Positions 36,011 through 48,665 of a DNA stretch of 64,000 nt are shown here, in pieces. Location: assembly GCA_033980235.1 (NCBI GenBank), contig CM067068.1, positions 548,501 through 612,500 on the forward strand, in the 5' to 3' direction. A program made the position numbers and the translations under genes. This DNA is from Diadema setosum. Its lineage: Eukaryota > Echinodermata > Echinoidea > Diadematoida > Diadematidae. Positions within the stretch are counted from its first letter, which is position 1; each line of letters opens with the position of its first letter. The notes beneath the pieces were generated by a model. That model was given only the letters and a program-made list of their open reading frames with translations, ran no database searches and was not told the DNA's origin.

Positions 36011-37922
36011 TTGGGGACACCGTGTGTAACGATACATGGTCAGTAGACTCATTTTCCTCGATAATAGTTTTTGAACACTTCCGGTCAGGTAAGACTTAAA
36101 TCATGTGAGAGCCTTTCCTTGAATTCCGACTCTTCGAGGCAACTGATGGCACAACACATTGATCATGATTATTTTGTGGAGTCAAAGGCGGAGGAATAAT
36201 CTATCAATACTAATATACAGTTAACTATCTCGCCCCTTTTCAAAAGAAACAGATATCTCATCCACAGCACTTATTAGGGCTGTTCCCACGCGGTGGAATT
36301 ATCGGGACCCTTATTGTGCTTTGGCATACAAATCAAATCGATTCAAGTACTCGTACAACTATCATACTGCTATCTTCTCCAATAATTTGCCCCCCCCCCA
36401 AAAAAAAAAAAAAACACACACACAAAAACAACAACAACAACAACAGCAAACAGGCTGCAGGTTTCCAACTTTTTAATGACTTTTTTTTAAGATAATGAGA
36501 GACCTCTTATAATATAAAGGAGCATAATAATTCTAAAAGGTATTTAAAGTTTATTTGATGGAAATTTGTTTTGAAATTGCTGAGATATCCAAAACAAAAT
36601 GATCCTAATAAAAGGTGGGACCCACATTTTGACGGTAAGAATAACACCATGATTTTTATTTCACATGCTTTTTAATATTTTCATGCAATGACTTTATGTC
36701 CCATATTAGTAGGCCTTCCACACATAATATGGGATAAAGAAAATATACCTAAAAATATACGTGATGATAGACTGATCTTTAAGGAATTAATATTTTTGTG
36801 TGGTCTTAACATCTTTCGAAACAAAAAAAAAAATATGATGATGCATTAAGTAAAAGTTGTTTTAGTGACTAGTTTCTGTGATTTTGTGAATTTTTCGGGA
36901 ATGATTTATCTCTACACGTTCTCCTCCTGCAAACCTGTTTTTCCATCTCTCCAAAGAATTTACATGGATAGAAATGAAACATTATACAGCTTATAATGAG
37001 GTCACACATGTGGGTCAACTTTAAAGCTATACATTCAAAAAGACGAAAGCAAAACAAGCCTGGCCTTACTCTGCGCGGTCAAAGTGCGGTCAAGCATGCA
37101 CAGGGGTTTCTGACCCTATAGGATTCACCACCTTTTGGAACAAAACAGAAATGTATTCAACACCTTTCGGAACAAAACTCATTTTTCATTGCCTGATTTC
37201 TCCATTATTTGCTCACAAGAAGTTCAATACTTGGAGGAGTTGATGTATGGTACTACTAAAAATTAATACATTTCGTCAAAAGGTCCGGTTTGATGAAAAA
37301 ATGGACTTATTGCCTTTTGGAGAGTAACTCTTCAAATAATGATAACAAAATATTTCCCATCTGTAAAAGATGTTTGAAGAGTATAGCAAGTTACACTTTG
37401 GTGAACGGATACTGCATTCAATACTTATATAGCTGAAAGCGTCAAAGTAATCCAGCTGCGTACTGATCTTGTGACTTGAAATGACGGGTATATATTTTTT
37501 TCTTTATCTTCAATAAAAGATGTCCAATTTTGTTCTCTCAAGGATTTGCATTGACCTAATTAGCCTACAATATGACCAGTTAGAGTCTAAAGTCGATTTC
37601 TGATTCATTACGTTCCGATCGTCTTCTGAACTGAAACTATAATTATGCAGTATAAAACGGTAAAAAGAACCATGAGAACCAAACTTTTTGAAGTAATTAT
37701 TCATCTCAAATTACTGCGTGGGTTGTGGTGATTGGGGTCACTGATAATATTAAACTGTTCACTCGATCAGAGAAAGGAACAGGCAAAATAGTGAAGAGAA
37801 AGGAGCAGGTAAAATGGTGAAGAAAAAGAACCAAGAAACGAAACACATTTACACGCAATGACAATAGTCCGATATTTGGGAAATCTTTCAAGTTATACGG
37901 AATCCGAGAGTACACAACGACT
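36011..37922 (-). repeat. Copy B of the middle block and TRIM downstream flank
   Basis: Matches 5,608-6,000 and then, skipping the retrotransposon seen in copy A, 7,565-9,007. Substitutions and small indels are frequent. It should include the 3' UTR of TRIM gene B. Confidence 0.75.
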
Positions 37923-39713
37923 CTACACATAAGGAATATCTTCAACCCTGTCTTTGGTAAAGACTGACAACTTTTGCGGCGTGCACATGGCGAAGCAATG
38001 AGGATCCAGACTGGTCAGGAAGATGGAGTCCCCAGGCTGTAGCATCACTTGGAGATCACTGATGATAATTTCACAGTGGGTAAACGAATCGTCATGGTAC
38101 TTCATGATGGTGACAAACATCCTGTCACGAAGGTAGGCTATATATATGCCGCCATCGTTGTCGAGAAAGCCAAATCGTTCCGCACAGGGATGGTCATCCG
38201 GAAGCTTCACTTCCTTGGCGATACATCCAGAGTCGAGATTCACATCGAACAGTCGCAGCATTGCCCCAGTTTCTATAAGTACCGCAGTCGTTGGTTTTCC
38301 TTCAAACTTTCTCACTTGAAGCTTAGATGGCTCCCGAGATAGGTCAAAGGGAATTCTGTGCCGAAGCGACCCGTCTGCAGACCAATAAGATAGATTGTGT
38401 TTGTGGGCCAATATGCGGTTTCCTCTTACATCTGTAGCTATAGCAGCGGGCTTGTCATCAGAAAGACAGCAGTCACATGTTGTAACAGTGAACTTATTTG
38501 TGTTGTCTTTCGACAGGAGGTATAAAACTCCCTCGTTGTTGAGAACTAGAACAGAACCATCAGGTAATGGCGCCATATCTTTAACAGATAGGCCTACATC
38601 TTCTATAGCCCCTTGATATTGCCCACGTCTGTCATAGACTTCGATTGTCCCCGCTTCGCTGTTCCCAACCGCTAAGGTACCGTCATGAAGGGTAACAACA
38701 CCAGAGAGCTGGAACTCCAATGGGGAATGTATCGGCCACCTGTATTGCTCCACCAACCAATCTTTCACATTAAGAATTCTTCCAACTTGCAACATTGCAT
38801 ATTCTTCACTCTGTTCGAAACGTATTGCTTCTGTAAACGCAATTATGCGACTGAAAAAATTTGAGAAGTTATCGCCTTTTGCATCCGCCATGCGTTCGTA
38901 TTCCTCATAGGTTTTCCGGTAGTTTGCCAAGATGCTTGCATTTCTACCTTTGTTGATGAGGGCCTTGCTCCTGTTGTTAAGGGACTGCAAATCGGCTATG
39001 GAGGTTTTAACGTTGACAATCACCTGTCGGTCTATTTTTCCCTTGATGTCACGCTCCATTACATCGATTATCTCCTTCATGTGTTTTTCTTGCTGTTTCA
39101 GACGTTGGATATTTTCCAAAGTGGCGGCGGACATTTCTCTTCTTATCGCTTCAAATACACTGGTGATCTCTTGTTGCTGAGTAATAATGAAATCTCTGTT
39201 CTCAAACAATTTCGTTTCAAGGCTTTTACCCCACTGCAAGAGATCTGAGAGCTTTCCCTTTTTCTCTTTCACCGCTTCGTCGATGTCTTTGATATTATGT
39301 TGTCGAGCATTGCGGTGATGCTTCATTCCACAGCTTGCGCAGACGGCCACCTGGCAAGATTCACAGTAAAAAACAGCTGTCCCATTGGATTCTGCTGTGC
39401 AGCCATTTCGTTGACATCTTAGCTGCTTTGAACGATTTTTTTCCAAGTCGATTGTAGCGATTATGTCGACCACGCGGCCAGCGAAGACATTCTTTCTAAG
39501 ATTTTCAACCTGGCCGTTAGGTAGTTGGGTCTCTCGCCGGCACAATGGGCAGCGTATACATGTTCGTCGTCCCGACGTGAGCCACAAGTTCTGGACACAT
39601 TTTCGACAAAAGAAATGCAGGCATGACAATAATCTGGGATCCTCGTATGATTCTTGACATACACTACACTGCAATTCTCTTTCAAGCGCAGCAATTGGAT
39701 CCTCAGTAGCCAT
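37923..39713 (-). CDS. TRIM-type E3 ubiquitin ligase, copy B
   Basis: An intact 596-residue single-exon frame paralogous to 9,008-10,795. The RING is at residues 16-58 with all eight ligands, the B-box-like zinc site at about 100-139, the coiled coil at about 144-300 and the NHL/propeller-like region at about 320-596. Compared with copy A, the N-terminus lacks one residue and reads M-A-T-E-D-P. RING and B-box are identical. Changes cluster in the later coiled coil (for example E to Q and I to K in DREVIVNVITS) and in the propeller, especially the stretch after VGNSEA. Both genes read in the same direction and look functional. Expected role: ubiquitin ligase with divergent ligand specificity; the ligand is unknown. 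Confidence 0.93.
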   Translation of the reverse strand: MATEDPIAALERELQCSVCQESYEDPRLLSCLHFFCRKCVQNLWLTSGRRTCIRCPLCRRETQLPNGQVENLRKNVFAGRVVDIIATIDLEKNRSKQLRCQRNGCTAESNGTAVFYCESCQVAVCASCGMKHHRNARQHNIKDIDEAVKEKKGKLSDLLQWGKSLETKLFENRDFIITQQQEITSVFEAIRREMSAATLENIQRLKQQEKHMKEIIDVMERDIKGKIDRQVIVNVKTSIADLQSLNNRSKALINKGRNASILANYRKTYEEYERMADAKGDNFSNFFSRIIAFTEAIRFEQSEEYAMLQVGRILNVKDWLVEQYRWPIHSPLEFQLSGVVTLHDGTLAVGNSEAGTIEVYDRRGQYQGAIEDVGLSVKDMAPLPDGSVLVLNNEGVLYLLSKDNTNKFTVTTCDCCLSDDKPAAIATDVRGNRILAHKHNLSYWSADGSLRHRIPFDLSREPSKLQVRKFEGKPTTAVLIETGAMLRLFDVNLDSGCIAKEVKLPDDHPCAERFGFLDNDGGIYIAYLRDRMFVTIMKYHDDSFTHCEIIISDLQVMLQPGDSIFLTSLDPHCFAMCTPQKLSVFTKDRVEDIPYV

Positions 39714-39990
39714 GATAATTTCAGCTATAGATTAATTCTGACTCGAATTGATATGTGACTGAAGAATGTGAAGGCGATATGAACTCAAAAGATATCCTGT
39801 AGTCGTGGCAGTCACATTATGTTCACCTACACTAAAGGCTTTACTGATGTATACTGTGTCAGTCTTGTTACCCTGCTGAGATATTGTATGTGTGTGCATA
39901 ATGCATATGGCTAAAGCGGAGAGACCGCGGGATCGCAGATTATCGGGAGGTTCATTACCGGGCTTTTGCTCACTCATCTACACACAATGT
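39714..39990 (-). promoter_or_regulatory. Upstream region of TRIM gene B, with conserved island
   Basis: Diverged from the copy A flank except for the 39,926-39,973 island (GATCGCAGATTATCGG and CCGGGCTTTTGCTCAC). This marks the right limit of recognisable homology. Confidence 0.35.
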
Positions 39991-41764
39991 TATAGCTGGG
40001 GATTCCCCCAGTCAACTCAATACCAGTACACTGTGCGCGCACACTCGCAGTGATTGCGTGTATGCCAGCGCCGTAAATAGCGAACCGTTTAGAAACAAAG
40101 TTTAGGCTGAAATTCAAATCGGTGATTTAGAGAACTATATATTATGTACATATATTGTTCTAATTTTTCATTTCGTAGTAGATGCGACAGGGGTCGGAGA
40201 CATTAAATTTCGCGGCCCCTTCTGCCCCCTCCCTCCTCCCTCTCCCCGGATTACAGGCCCTATATACAAAAGAACATTTTTAGTGTGTGTGTGTGTGTGT
40301 GGTTTTTTTTTTTTTTTAGTTTGGAGTCACACTATATAGCAGGCCTATACGTGTGATCATAATTATTACTAAATTGTTTATAGGCCTATTGTTTGCTTTT
40401 GGTTGTTGGTGCACCAAGACACGTGACTTGAATTACTTTTACGTCATGCACCTAGGAGCTGCGATGGGGGGTCAGTGACGTAAGTCATTGCGCTACATCT
40501 CCCTTTCCAAGCCTTCGTAACGAAGTATCACGTCGTTTCGTTATTATCCATTCTGATAATATTAAACGGTGATTTTCGTCTTCAGGAAACAGTTTGCTAC
40601 GTCGATCGGGACGCAGAGTAAAATATTTCCTGACCTATGCACTTGAAAAGAAAAAGATGAAAATAATTGTGTCCTAGCCAAAAACAAAGAAAGGGTAGGC
40701 CTATGATATTCTCAAGTAGGGCGTATATACACCTTGCAGCTTTAGTGAATATTCTAAGAAGTGCATGTGTATACGTTGATAAGGACCAGATAGCTGATCT
40801 GGCAGGACAACAAAAGACTACGTATCAGGTCATTGTCAGTCGATATTCAGATTTCACTAAAAACTGCTCTCATCACAATCAATTAAATCACGAAAGAAAA
40901 AAGAAGAACGAAAATCGAAGCTCTTCTGTTCGATGTGATTGCTGTCAAAACGGAGTTATAACTGGCTGTAGGATTCACAATTCGTCTTACAAAGGTCATG
41001 TTCATTGTTTTCCGTTTTCACACGCATTCCTGCACAATCCAGAACTCGGCCGTCATTTAGTATAGCCAAACTTGAAATTAACTGTCATCACTTTGTAAAG
41101 GTCTAAGAAAAAACAGAAACAAAACAAGATCAAACAAGATTTTAAAGAACACACACACACACACACCGTACACATAAAAAAAATAATAATTTTCTGTTAC
41201 CCCCTCCTCATCATAATAATGGTATAAAAGAGATTTTCACTATAGCACGAAATATCAACAGGTATTTATTACACACAGTCATGCAACCTTTCTTAACTTT
41301 TAATTGACAGTATACCAGAGGCGTCTGTCGGTTTTCAGGTCAGTTCAGTTTTATATTTGCCTTTCATTTTCAATATAACAATATTGAGCAGAATTTAACA
41401 AAATACTGGCATAAGTAGATCTATTTATAAGTAATACATGCATCAATATTTTTATTCCGTTTTGTAATACAAGCGTATGAATGGTGAGACTTTACTAGAC
41501 GTAAATGGTTCGAATACGATTTTAACAAAAATAATTCGAAATCCAGGGGATCAAAAGCAGAGCTTTACGATATGGGAATTAAGATGGCCCGATCAGGAAA
41601 TGCAATGCAATATAAAATACACCATCCTTATAAACAAACATACAGACAGACAAACACAAACCTTGCCGTTGCACTCACTCACTGAGTGAACAGCTGTGCA
41701 GTAAGGCGTGTATACGGTGAATAGTATGTAGTGAGGTGAGACGTGCGTTGTGCTGCGTTGATAT
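39991..41764. other. Intergenic; no gene recognised
   Basis: It holds a (GT)n tract (40,283-40,301), an (AC)n tract (41,151-41,166) and ordinary AT-rich sequence. A 132-residue open frame at 40,667-41,065 shows no domain pattern. Confidence 0.5.
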
Positions 41765-41766
41765 TA

Positions 41767-42150
41767 GGGAGCTTTAGATTTTGACGCGCGGACGTTTGAG
41801 ACGACGAGTGCGCTGGACGTTCTCCTCTCCCCTGCGTCGTGTTGAAAGTAGCTTTAGATTACGCTGGGACGCAACGTATAAAAAATAGAATCGCGCCCCC
41901 ATAATTATGATCAGTGCATGAAGTAGTTCTCTACCAAAGAGATTTTTCTCAGTCACTGGGGAAAATCTCTTTGTTCTCTACGTTGCAAACTGTGCGGACG
42001 TAAAAATAGCCTAGTACGCGTAGTGAAAAACTCAGGCGACGCAAGCTAAAAATAGATCGACTTGACGCGCGCTTCTGCGCACACTCAGAACATGTTTTTT
42101 TTTTTTTTTTTTCCTTCTGAACGTCCGCGCGTCTAAAATCTAAAGCTCCC
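41767..42150. mobile_element. 384-bp TIR MITE with TA duplication
   Basis: Inverted ends GGGAGCTTTAGATTTTGACG and, from the right, GGGAGCTTTAGATTTTAGAC continue into CGCGGACGTT. TA flanks each end (41,765-41,766 and 42,151-42,152). Inner repeats of CTTTAGATTACG type suggest nested palindromes. A TA duplication fits a Tc1/mariner-like or related MITE. Confidence 0.8.
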
Positions 42151-42152
42151 TA

Positions 42153-42620
42153 TTGAAAGTTTGAAAGTTTGAAAGTTTATTTACTCACAACCCACACTCT
42201 GGGTATCGGAGTCCAATGAAAAACATATTTATAGCACATTATAATATCAATAAATAATAATTGCAAATAACTCTGAAAAGTGTACAAAACAACTATAACA
42301 AAAAAAATAAGAATGAAATGAGATTGATGGAAAGAAAAAAATGTACAGAAATATACAATATATACACGATATATGGTAAAAAACAAAAAAAAACAAAAAA
42401 CAAACAAAAAACAAAAAACAAAAACAAAAAAAACACAAAAAAAACAAAAACAAAAAAAGAAAGGGAAATATGACGAGAGAGAGAGAGAGGAGAGAGAGAG
42501 AGAAGGGATATGGAGGTGAAGAGGGAGAGTGAGAAGGACACAAGACTGGAGAATTAACAAAAGATATACGAGTGACTTTTGGTTCAGGAAAAAAAAGAAA
42601 AATAGAAAAAAAGATTTGTA
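42153..42620 (-). mobile_element. Possible 3' tail of a CR1-like retrotransposon
   Basis: On the minus strand it ends in about three copies of an AAACTTTC unit (42,153-42,178), which is how many CR1-like elements terminate. The rest is A-rich and (GA)n simple sequence with no RT motif. It directly abuts the MITE on its left. Confidence 0.4.
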
Positions 42621-44097
42621 AAGGCCGTGTCACACCTTTCCGGGCAAACCTTGCGTACCGTGCGACTTGCGAAGAACAATTTTTGCTACCCGGAGGTCCC
42701 CGCAGATGAGCCGCACATGACAGTACCTAGCACGTATCTCACCCGTAGTTACCCGTAGTTGCGCACGCAGGTCCTATTTACTCGCAGCCAAGAAAAGGCC
42801 CTCTCACACCTTATCGGGCAAGCTATGCGGGCTATTGCGTATGGGGATTTTCCAGCACGCAGGACAATAATATTTTGCGGGCGGACAAGGATTTGGGCAA
42901 GTTTTGCGTGCGTCCTACATGCTGGATCCGTGCTCCGTACGTTCTACTTGCATTCCATGTGACCTGCGTTTCAGGCGCATTGGTGGCGAGTGAGGGCTGA
43001 CAACTTGGTGACTGAATCCCTCCTAATATGGCAGAACTCCCACAGAATGCCATTACATCTTGCATCATAGGCGCCGGAAGTGGGGGGGGGGGGGGAGGGG
43101 GGCAGGGGGGGTTTGCCCCCCCCCCCCCCCCACTTTTAGGATGGGGGGGGGGGGGCAAAACGCATTTTTGCCCCCCCCCCCCCAAAAAAAAAAAAAATCA
43201 ATAAATAAATAAATAAACAAAAATAAAAATAGATAAAATAAGATACATATATATATAAATGAATAAACGCGAAAAAACATAGCTACAAACGGCAGTTTTT
43301 GGACTGTAAAATGTAAAAATTACCAAGCTCGCTCGCTCCGCTCGCTCGCATTCAATCGCTATGTCATTCTCCTAATGTTGCTGCCAGTAATTGCTAGCAG
43401 TTGCGCCTGGGCCGCCCCCCCCCCCCTTTTTTTAATTTCCAAAGCTAAAAAAGTATATATAGCTACAAACGGCAGTTTGGGGACTGTAAAATGTCAAAAT
43501 TAATCGTCAAATTTATTCGTCGTGCCATTTTCCTAACGTTGCAGCAAGCAATTGCCAGCAGTTGAGCCCGGTGCGCCTCCCCCTTAATTTCCAAAGCGAA
43601 AAACATAGCTACAACGGCAGTTTTTGGACTGTAGAATGTCAACATTTTCAAGCTCGCTCGCTTCGCTCGCTCGCATTGAATGGTTATGCCATTCTCCTAA
43701 TGTTGCCGCCAGTAATTGCCAGCAGTTGCGCCCGATGCCCCCCCCCCCCCCCCCCCTTAATTTCCAAAGCGAAAGATAATAGCTACAAACGGCAGTTTGG
43801 GGACTGTAAAATGTCAAAATTTTCAAACTCTCTCGCTCCGCTCGCTCGCATTTTTATTGTTATGCAATTCTCCTGATGTTGCTGACAGTATAATTTGTCG
43901 TTTCACACCGTCATTCTATAATCCATGTAAGGAAAACTTACAATGTTGCTAATGACTGCGTTGTTGAATGTATCACATTCCGTAATGTATTGTAGTCCCA
44001 TTATTGCGCACGCACACACGCACATGCATACACACCGTCAAAATTCCTTTTCCACAAGGTGCCCACCCCCAATGTTTCAACCCACCGTACGCCACTT

Positions 44098-44266
<169 letters not shown>

Positions 44267-44468
44267 AAAGATAAGTAACAAAGCTGCAACAAAGTTCATG
44301 CTGTATTCACCAACGGTTTATTTCTTCACACAAATTTTCGAGCGTCTCGCCGCCCTTTCTCAAGTTGTAATACTAGAAAGGGCGGCGAGACGCTCGAAAA
44401 TTTGTGTGAAGAAATAAACCGTTGGTGAATACAGCATGAACTTTGTTGCAGCTTTGTTACTTATCTTT
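44267..44468. repeat. Long perfect hairpin (94-bp arms, 14-nt loop)
   Basis: 44,267-44,360 is the reverse complement of 44,375-44,468. The arm includes AAGCTGCAACAAAGTTCATG and the GC-rich GAGCGTCTCGCCGCCC. No mismatch was seen on reading both arms. It lies at the edge of the AT microsatellite in hAT-like element 3. Confidence 0.9.
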
Positions 44469-44999
44469 TTATCTTGCCAACACGTGGACTACCTTATCAA
44501 CATACATATATATATATATAGATGTGTGTGTGTGTGTGTGTGTATGTGTATATTGTGTAACAATAATTATGTATGGTCTATCGTGAGCCCCCTCCAATAT
44601 TTGCCCCCCCCCCCCCCCCCCCCCAATCAAAAACTGCTTCCGGCGCGCCTGTCTTGCATAGATGCATAGATCCATGGCAACGTACGTACTTCGTACTTCA
44701 AGCGGATCAGTCGCGGGGAGACCCTTACCGGCAGCACGTCGCAGGCAACTTCAACGCAGGCACTTCGCAGTACGCGTAAGTCGCTCGTATAAACAGAAAA
44801 CGGATCGGTTTCAAAGCTCTTAATACGCAGGTCACACGGAATACACGCAAGTATAGAAAGTAATTTAAGTAGCACGCGTCTAGCAGGCAAGACACAAGTG
44901 CGAAACTCGCAAACATTCTTGTCCGCCCGCAGAAAAATATTCTGGAAAATCCCTAATCGCAACAAGCCCGTGAAGCTTGCCCGAAAAGGTGTGACACGG

Positions 45000-45522
45000 T
45001 ATACGTGTATCAGTGCGATGCGGGAAACGTATTAGACATAAAATCATTTTATGGCCTTATAACCTCATTGTTTAGATTAAGTGGGAATCTATGAGTTCAT
45101 ATGTCTCGGCAAAATATTGGGGTTAACGTCCGCGAGTGATTTTTTTTTTTTCATGTATAGTTCTCCTTTGGAATATTCTCGATATAGGCCCTACATTCAC
45201 TATTTCAAATTTTTTGGCAAAGAATTAATATGTCATCATGGCCCATGCCCCAATGTTTTGGGCTGTGAGAATTCAGCGAGTTGTCCACGCTGGTAATCAG
45301 ACGCCTGACCCTTTGGGCATGATGAGTTGCGGTGTTTGTGATAAGAAAAAAAAAAAAAGCAATTCAGGAAAACACTATCTATCTTTTGCATAAAAACAGC
45401 AGTCTATAATGAACATGAACACTGATGAATAATTATTGTTACTGTTTTAGTTGTTAAAATTACTGAAAATGATGATATTTGAAGGGGATAGATAAGGAAA
45501 TTAGGGCCTGTATGAGTGATTT
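45000..45522. other. Intergenic; nothing recognised
   Basis: Unique AT-rich sequence with T and A runs. Confidence 0.5.
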
Positions 45523-46177
45523 AAAGGGGAAATCCATTTCAAATATAAGGTAGTCTGATAAAAAAAAAAAGTAAAATCTTACGAGTTCAAAAAATTGACT
45601 GAAATCGGATGAATAATATGGAAGTTATGACATGTTGAAGTTTTTATATAATTTCTGCAAAACAGTTCTTGTACAGTGGATATGAATATGCGAATACGGC
45701 ATGTCACACCCTCACAATTTTCCATTGATCATGTACAAAAGAAAATGACAAAAATTCAATGTTTCTGTCATTCAAGTCTGAAACATGATGATATTCCTGT
45801 TTGAATAATTTAAGAACAGTGATCAGTGAATGAATGAATGAATGAATGAATGAATGAATTTATTATCCAATGCAATAATAGCAATCATTGTACATGTTTA
45901 TAGTCGTATCAGTTACATAAAAAAGCGAGGATAATAGGAACCAGAAAATAGCATGAATGCTAGTCAAGCCTGGCCCCTTACAATTTATGCAGTTATAAAG
46001 TATAATTATTTCTTAGTTTATTACCGTTCAGTAATGTGTTACGATTACCAATTATCAATAACTCTAGTACTGCAGAAAGGAAAAAAATATCTGATTAAAT
46101 GAACAGTATGTGGCGTAATGAATCTACTGATAATAATCTGTAATCCATGTATATCAAAAACATAAACAATGTCTATA

Positions 46178-46412
46178 TGGGGGCGCTGTGGCATAGTGGA
46201 TAAGACTCCCGACTCCTAATCGGAGGACCCGAGTTCGATTCCCGCCCAGTGCTTACGTCCTTGGACAAGATGCTTTTACCCACAATGTCCCTCTTGGTCT
46301 CTTGACCCAGGTATATAAATGGGTACCTGGCAACGCTGGGGTAATAATAATGGCAGGGCCCTCTGGTAGAGCAGTGGCAACACTGAAGAGGCTACCCTGG
46401 ATAAATAAGACC

Positions 46413-46443
<31 letters not shown>
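46178..46443 (+). repeat. tRNA-Arg-like SINE with (ATT)n tail
   Basis: It begins GGGGGCGCTGTGGCATAGTGG (A box), has a CCT-anticodon-like arm GACTCCTAATCGG and B box GAGTTCGATTCC (about 46,232), then a body with ACCCACAATGTCCCTC and AATGGGTACCTGGCAACG, and an (ATT)n tail at 46,411-46,443. Head, body and tail show it is a SINE, not a tRNA gene. It lies in the 3' part of the retrotransposon. Confidence 0.85.
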
Positions 46444-46446
<3 letters not shown>

Positions 46447-46579
46447 GCGAAAAATAGTATTTACATTCAAAAAGGTAAAATATATGCTAACAAAATGTTA
46501 GGGGTACATTAACTTTCTAACAAAAGTTCTACGACAGCTTTTCAAAAACTTGACCTTGATGGTTTCTTCCTAATTTTGA

Positions 46580-48402
46580 TTATAGGTCATTCCAAAAAAT
46601 TGTACCTAGGTAAGATAAACACTCTTTTCCCAAGCTCGTCTTTACCTTTGGTATATAAAGATTCTCATCTTCTTTTTTCCTTGTGCTATATCCATGTTGA
46701 ATTAATGAACAATATTCTGACAGCGAATGTGGCAAATTCTCATTAATCAAGTCATACATCAAACTACAGATAGATAATCTATGCAGTTGATAAACATCAA
46801 GTATCTTAATATCCCTGAATAATGATCTTGACCTTGTCATGTACGTACTGAATGTTACCACACGTAGTGCCATTTTTTGAATTAATAATATAGAATTAAG
46901 ATCAACTCTTTTAGCTCCCCCCAAACTTCGATGCCATTGTGATATGAGGCTGTATGAATGTCTAATATAGCAAAATCAAAATATTTTGTGGTACAAAGTT
47001 TCGCAGTCGGTATAGGATACCAACCTTTTTGCGTATACATAATTTTAGTTTGGCAATATGACTTTTCCATGTCATATGTTTATCGATGTCTACTCCAATA
47101 AAATTTGTAACATCTACTTCATGCAGATCTGTATCCATGATCTGAATTCTGCCTTGCACATTAATTGCCTGTCTACGTCCTCTAATTAGCATGTAATTTG
47201 TCTTTGACAAATTTATAGTAACTTTATTAACATTACACCAGTCTAGGACTTTCTTTAATTCTGCGGTTATTTCTCTCAAATCTATCTTGTACTTTCCGAC
47301 TGGAAATGTATGAAATAGATTGGAATCATCAGCAAACAATCTAAAAGTAAAGCAGTCACTTGAATGTGGTATGTCATTAATATACAAAAGGAAAAAAAGA
47401 GTTGGTCCCAAAACTGACCCCTGAGGTACACCGCAAGTTATTGGTTTGTACCCAGACAGTACCCCATTACAACTTACAAATTGAAATCTATCAGCTAAAT
47501 AATCTTTAAACCATTGAAGGGGCACACATTGCACCCCATAATGTTCTAGTTTCTTAAACAAAATGCTATAATTTATGGTATCGAATGCTTTCTTAAAGTC
47601 AACGAAAATTCCTACAGTGACCATCCCTTTGTCTATCGACTTAATAACATCATTAATCAAGTTAACTATAAGGAAAGCTTTGTACTATATTTCTTTCTAA
47701 AACCATATTTGATGTTTATACAATGAATCATTCTTTTCAAAGAAATTAAGTAATCTATCATTAACCATTATTTTTTCTAAAACTTTTGCAAATAATGGAA
47801 GGACAGATATTGGCCGATAATTACCAGGGTTTTCCTTATCACCTTTTTTATAAATAGGTGTTACTTTGGCCACTTTCAACGAATTTGGAACTTTTCCTGT
47901 ACGAAGTGAGAGGTTGAAAATATGGGTCAATGGTCTGGCAATAAAATTTGCTGCATCTTTTATCAGCCTAACTGGGATAGTATCATGGCCACATGCTTTA
48001 TTTACATTCAAAGACAATAATTGACATTGGAATTCATATTCTGTAACTGGCTTTAAATTTAGTGTACCTTTACTCTGATCACAAAGATAATCCCTAAAGC
48101 TACTACCATTTGTAGTTTCATGCATGTTACTTGCCAAATTTGGACCCACATTTACAAAATGTCATTAAAGACCTGCCCGATCTCCTCTGCAGAAGAAACT
48201 CCAGTCCTCCTTCCATTGTTATCCAAACACAGCTTTTCAACCTGGGTTGAAGGAGAGTATTTATCACTTTCCAGGTCTGGCCAGTGTCATTTTTATGAGT
48301 CATAAATAAACTACTATAATAGTCCCTATTCGCTTTTCTCAGAACATTTGTCAGTACGTTATTTATCAGTGATAGATATACCAAGATATGAGCCTCGGGC
48401 AT
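46580..48402 (-). pseudogene. Reverse transcriptase of a Jockey/CR1-like element
   Basis: In order on the minus strand: 48,127-48,402 (linker), 47,697-48,149 (KACGHDTIPVRLIK, KVAKVTPIYKKGDKENPGNY), 46,962-47,660 (VGIFVDFKKAFDTINY, CGVPQGSVLGPTLFFLLYIN, FADD at about 47,330) and 46,580-46,924 (thumb and C-terminus). At least three frame changes separate these pieces, so it is dead. FADD replaces the usual YADD, a change tolerated in several retroelements. Confidence 0.85.
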
Positions 48403-48665
48403 AATTGCGTTTGAATGAAAATTGGAAATTTCAAAATTTTATGTAGGGTACAAACTATATGGCAAGTTGTGAGGGGATGACATCCTCACTTTTCCATTTG
48501 CATATTCATATTTGACCGTTCAAGAACTGTTTCCTGAAAAATTAGCAAAACTTCAAAATGTCATAACTTTCTTATTTTTCACCCGATTTCAATCAAAAAT
48601 TTGAACTCGTAATATTTTACTCTTTCTTATCAGACTAACTTATATTTGGACTGGATTTCTCCTTT

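Larger units (their letters stand above)
45829..48425 (-). mobile_element. Degenerate Jockey/CR1-like retrotransposon
   Basis: On the minus strand it ends in an (ATTC)n tail (45,829-45,858), and its RT occupies 46,580-48,402. The endonuclease is not seen, so the copy is 5'-truncated. It sits between the two arms of the TIR repeat at 45,523-48,665. Confidence 0.75.
45523..48665. mobile_element. TIR repeat split by a retrotransposon
   Basis: The left arm (45,523-45,735: AAAGGGGAAATCC, AAATATAAGGTAGTCTGATAA, GAAATCGG..GAA) is the imperfect reverse complement of the right arm (48,440-48,665). The intervening sequence is a retrotransposon with a SINE in it, so the original repeat was perhaps 550 bp. 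A related AAAGGGAACGCAAACCC half-element is at 52,371-52,520. Confidence 0.65.

Noticed and set aside
40667..41065. 132-residue plus-strand frame upstream of TRIM gene B
   Set aside because: It has a few Cys and His residues but no zinc-finger spacing, splice context or duplicate; probably chance.
46181..46252. Possible tRNA-Arg gene
   Set aside because: A/B boxes and a CCT-like loop are present, but the attached SINE body and (ATT)n tail show it is a SINE head with a weakened acceptor stem.
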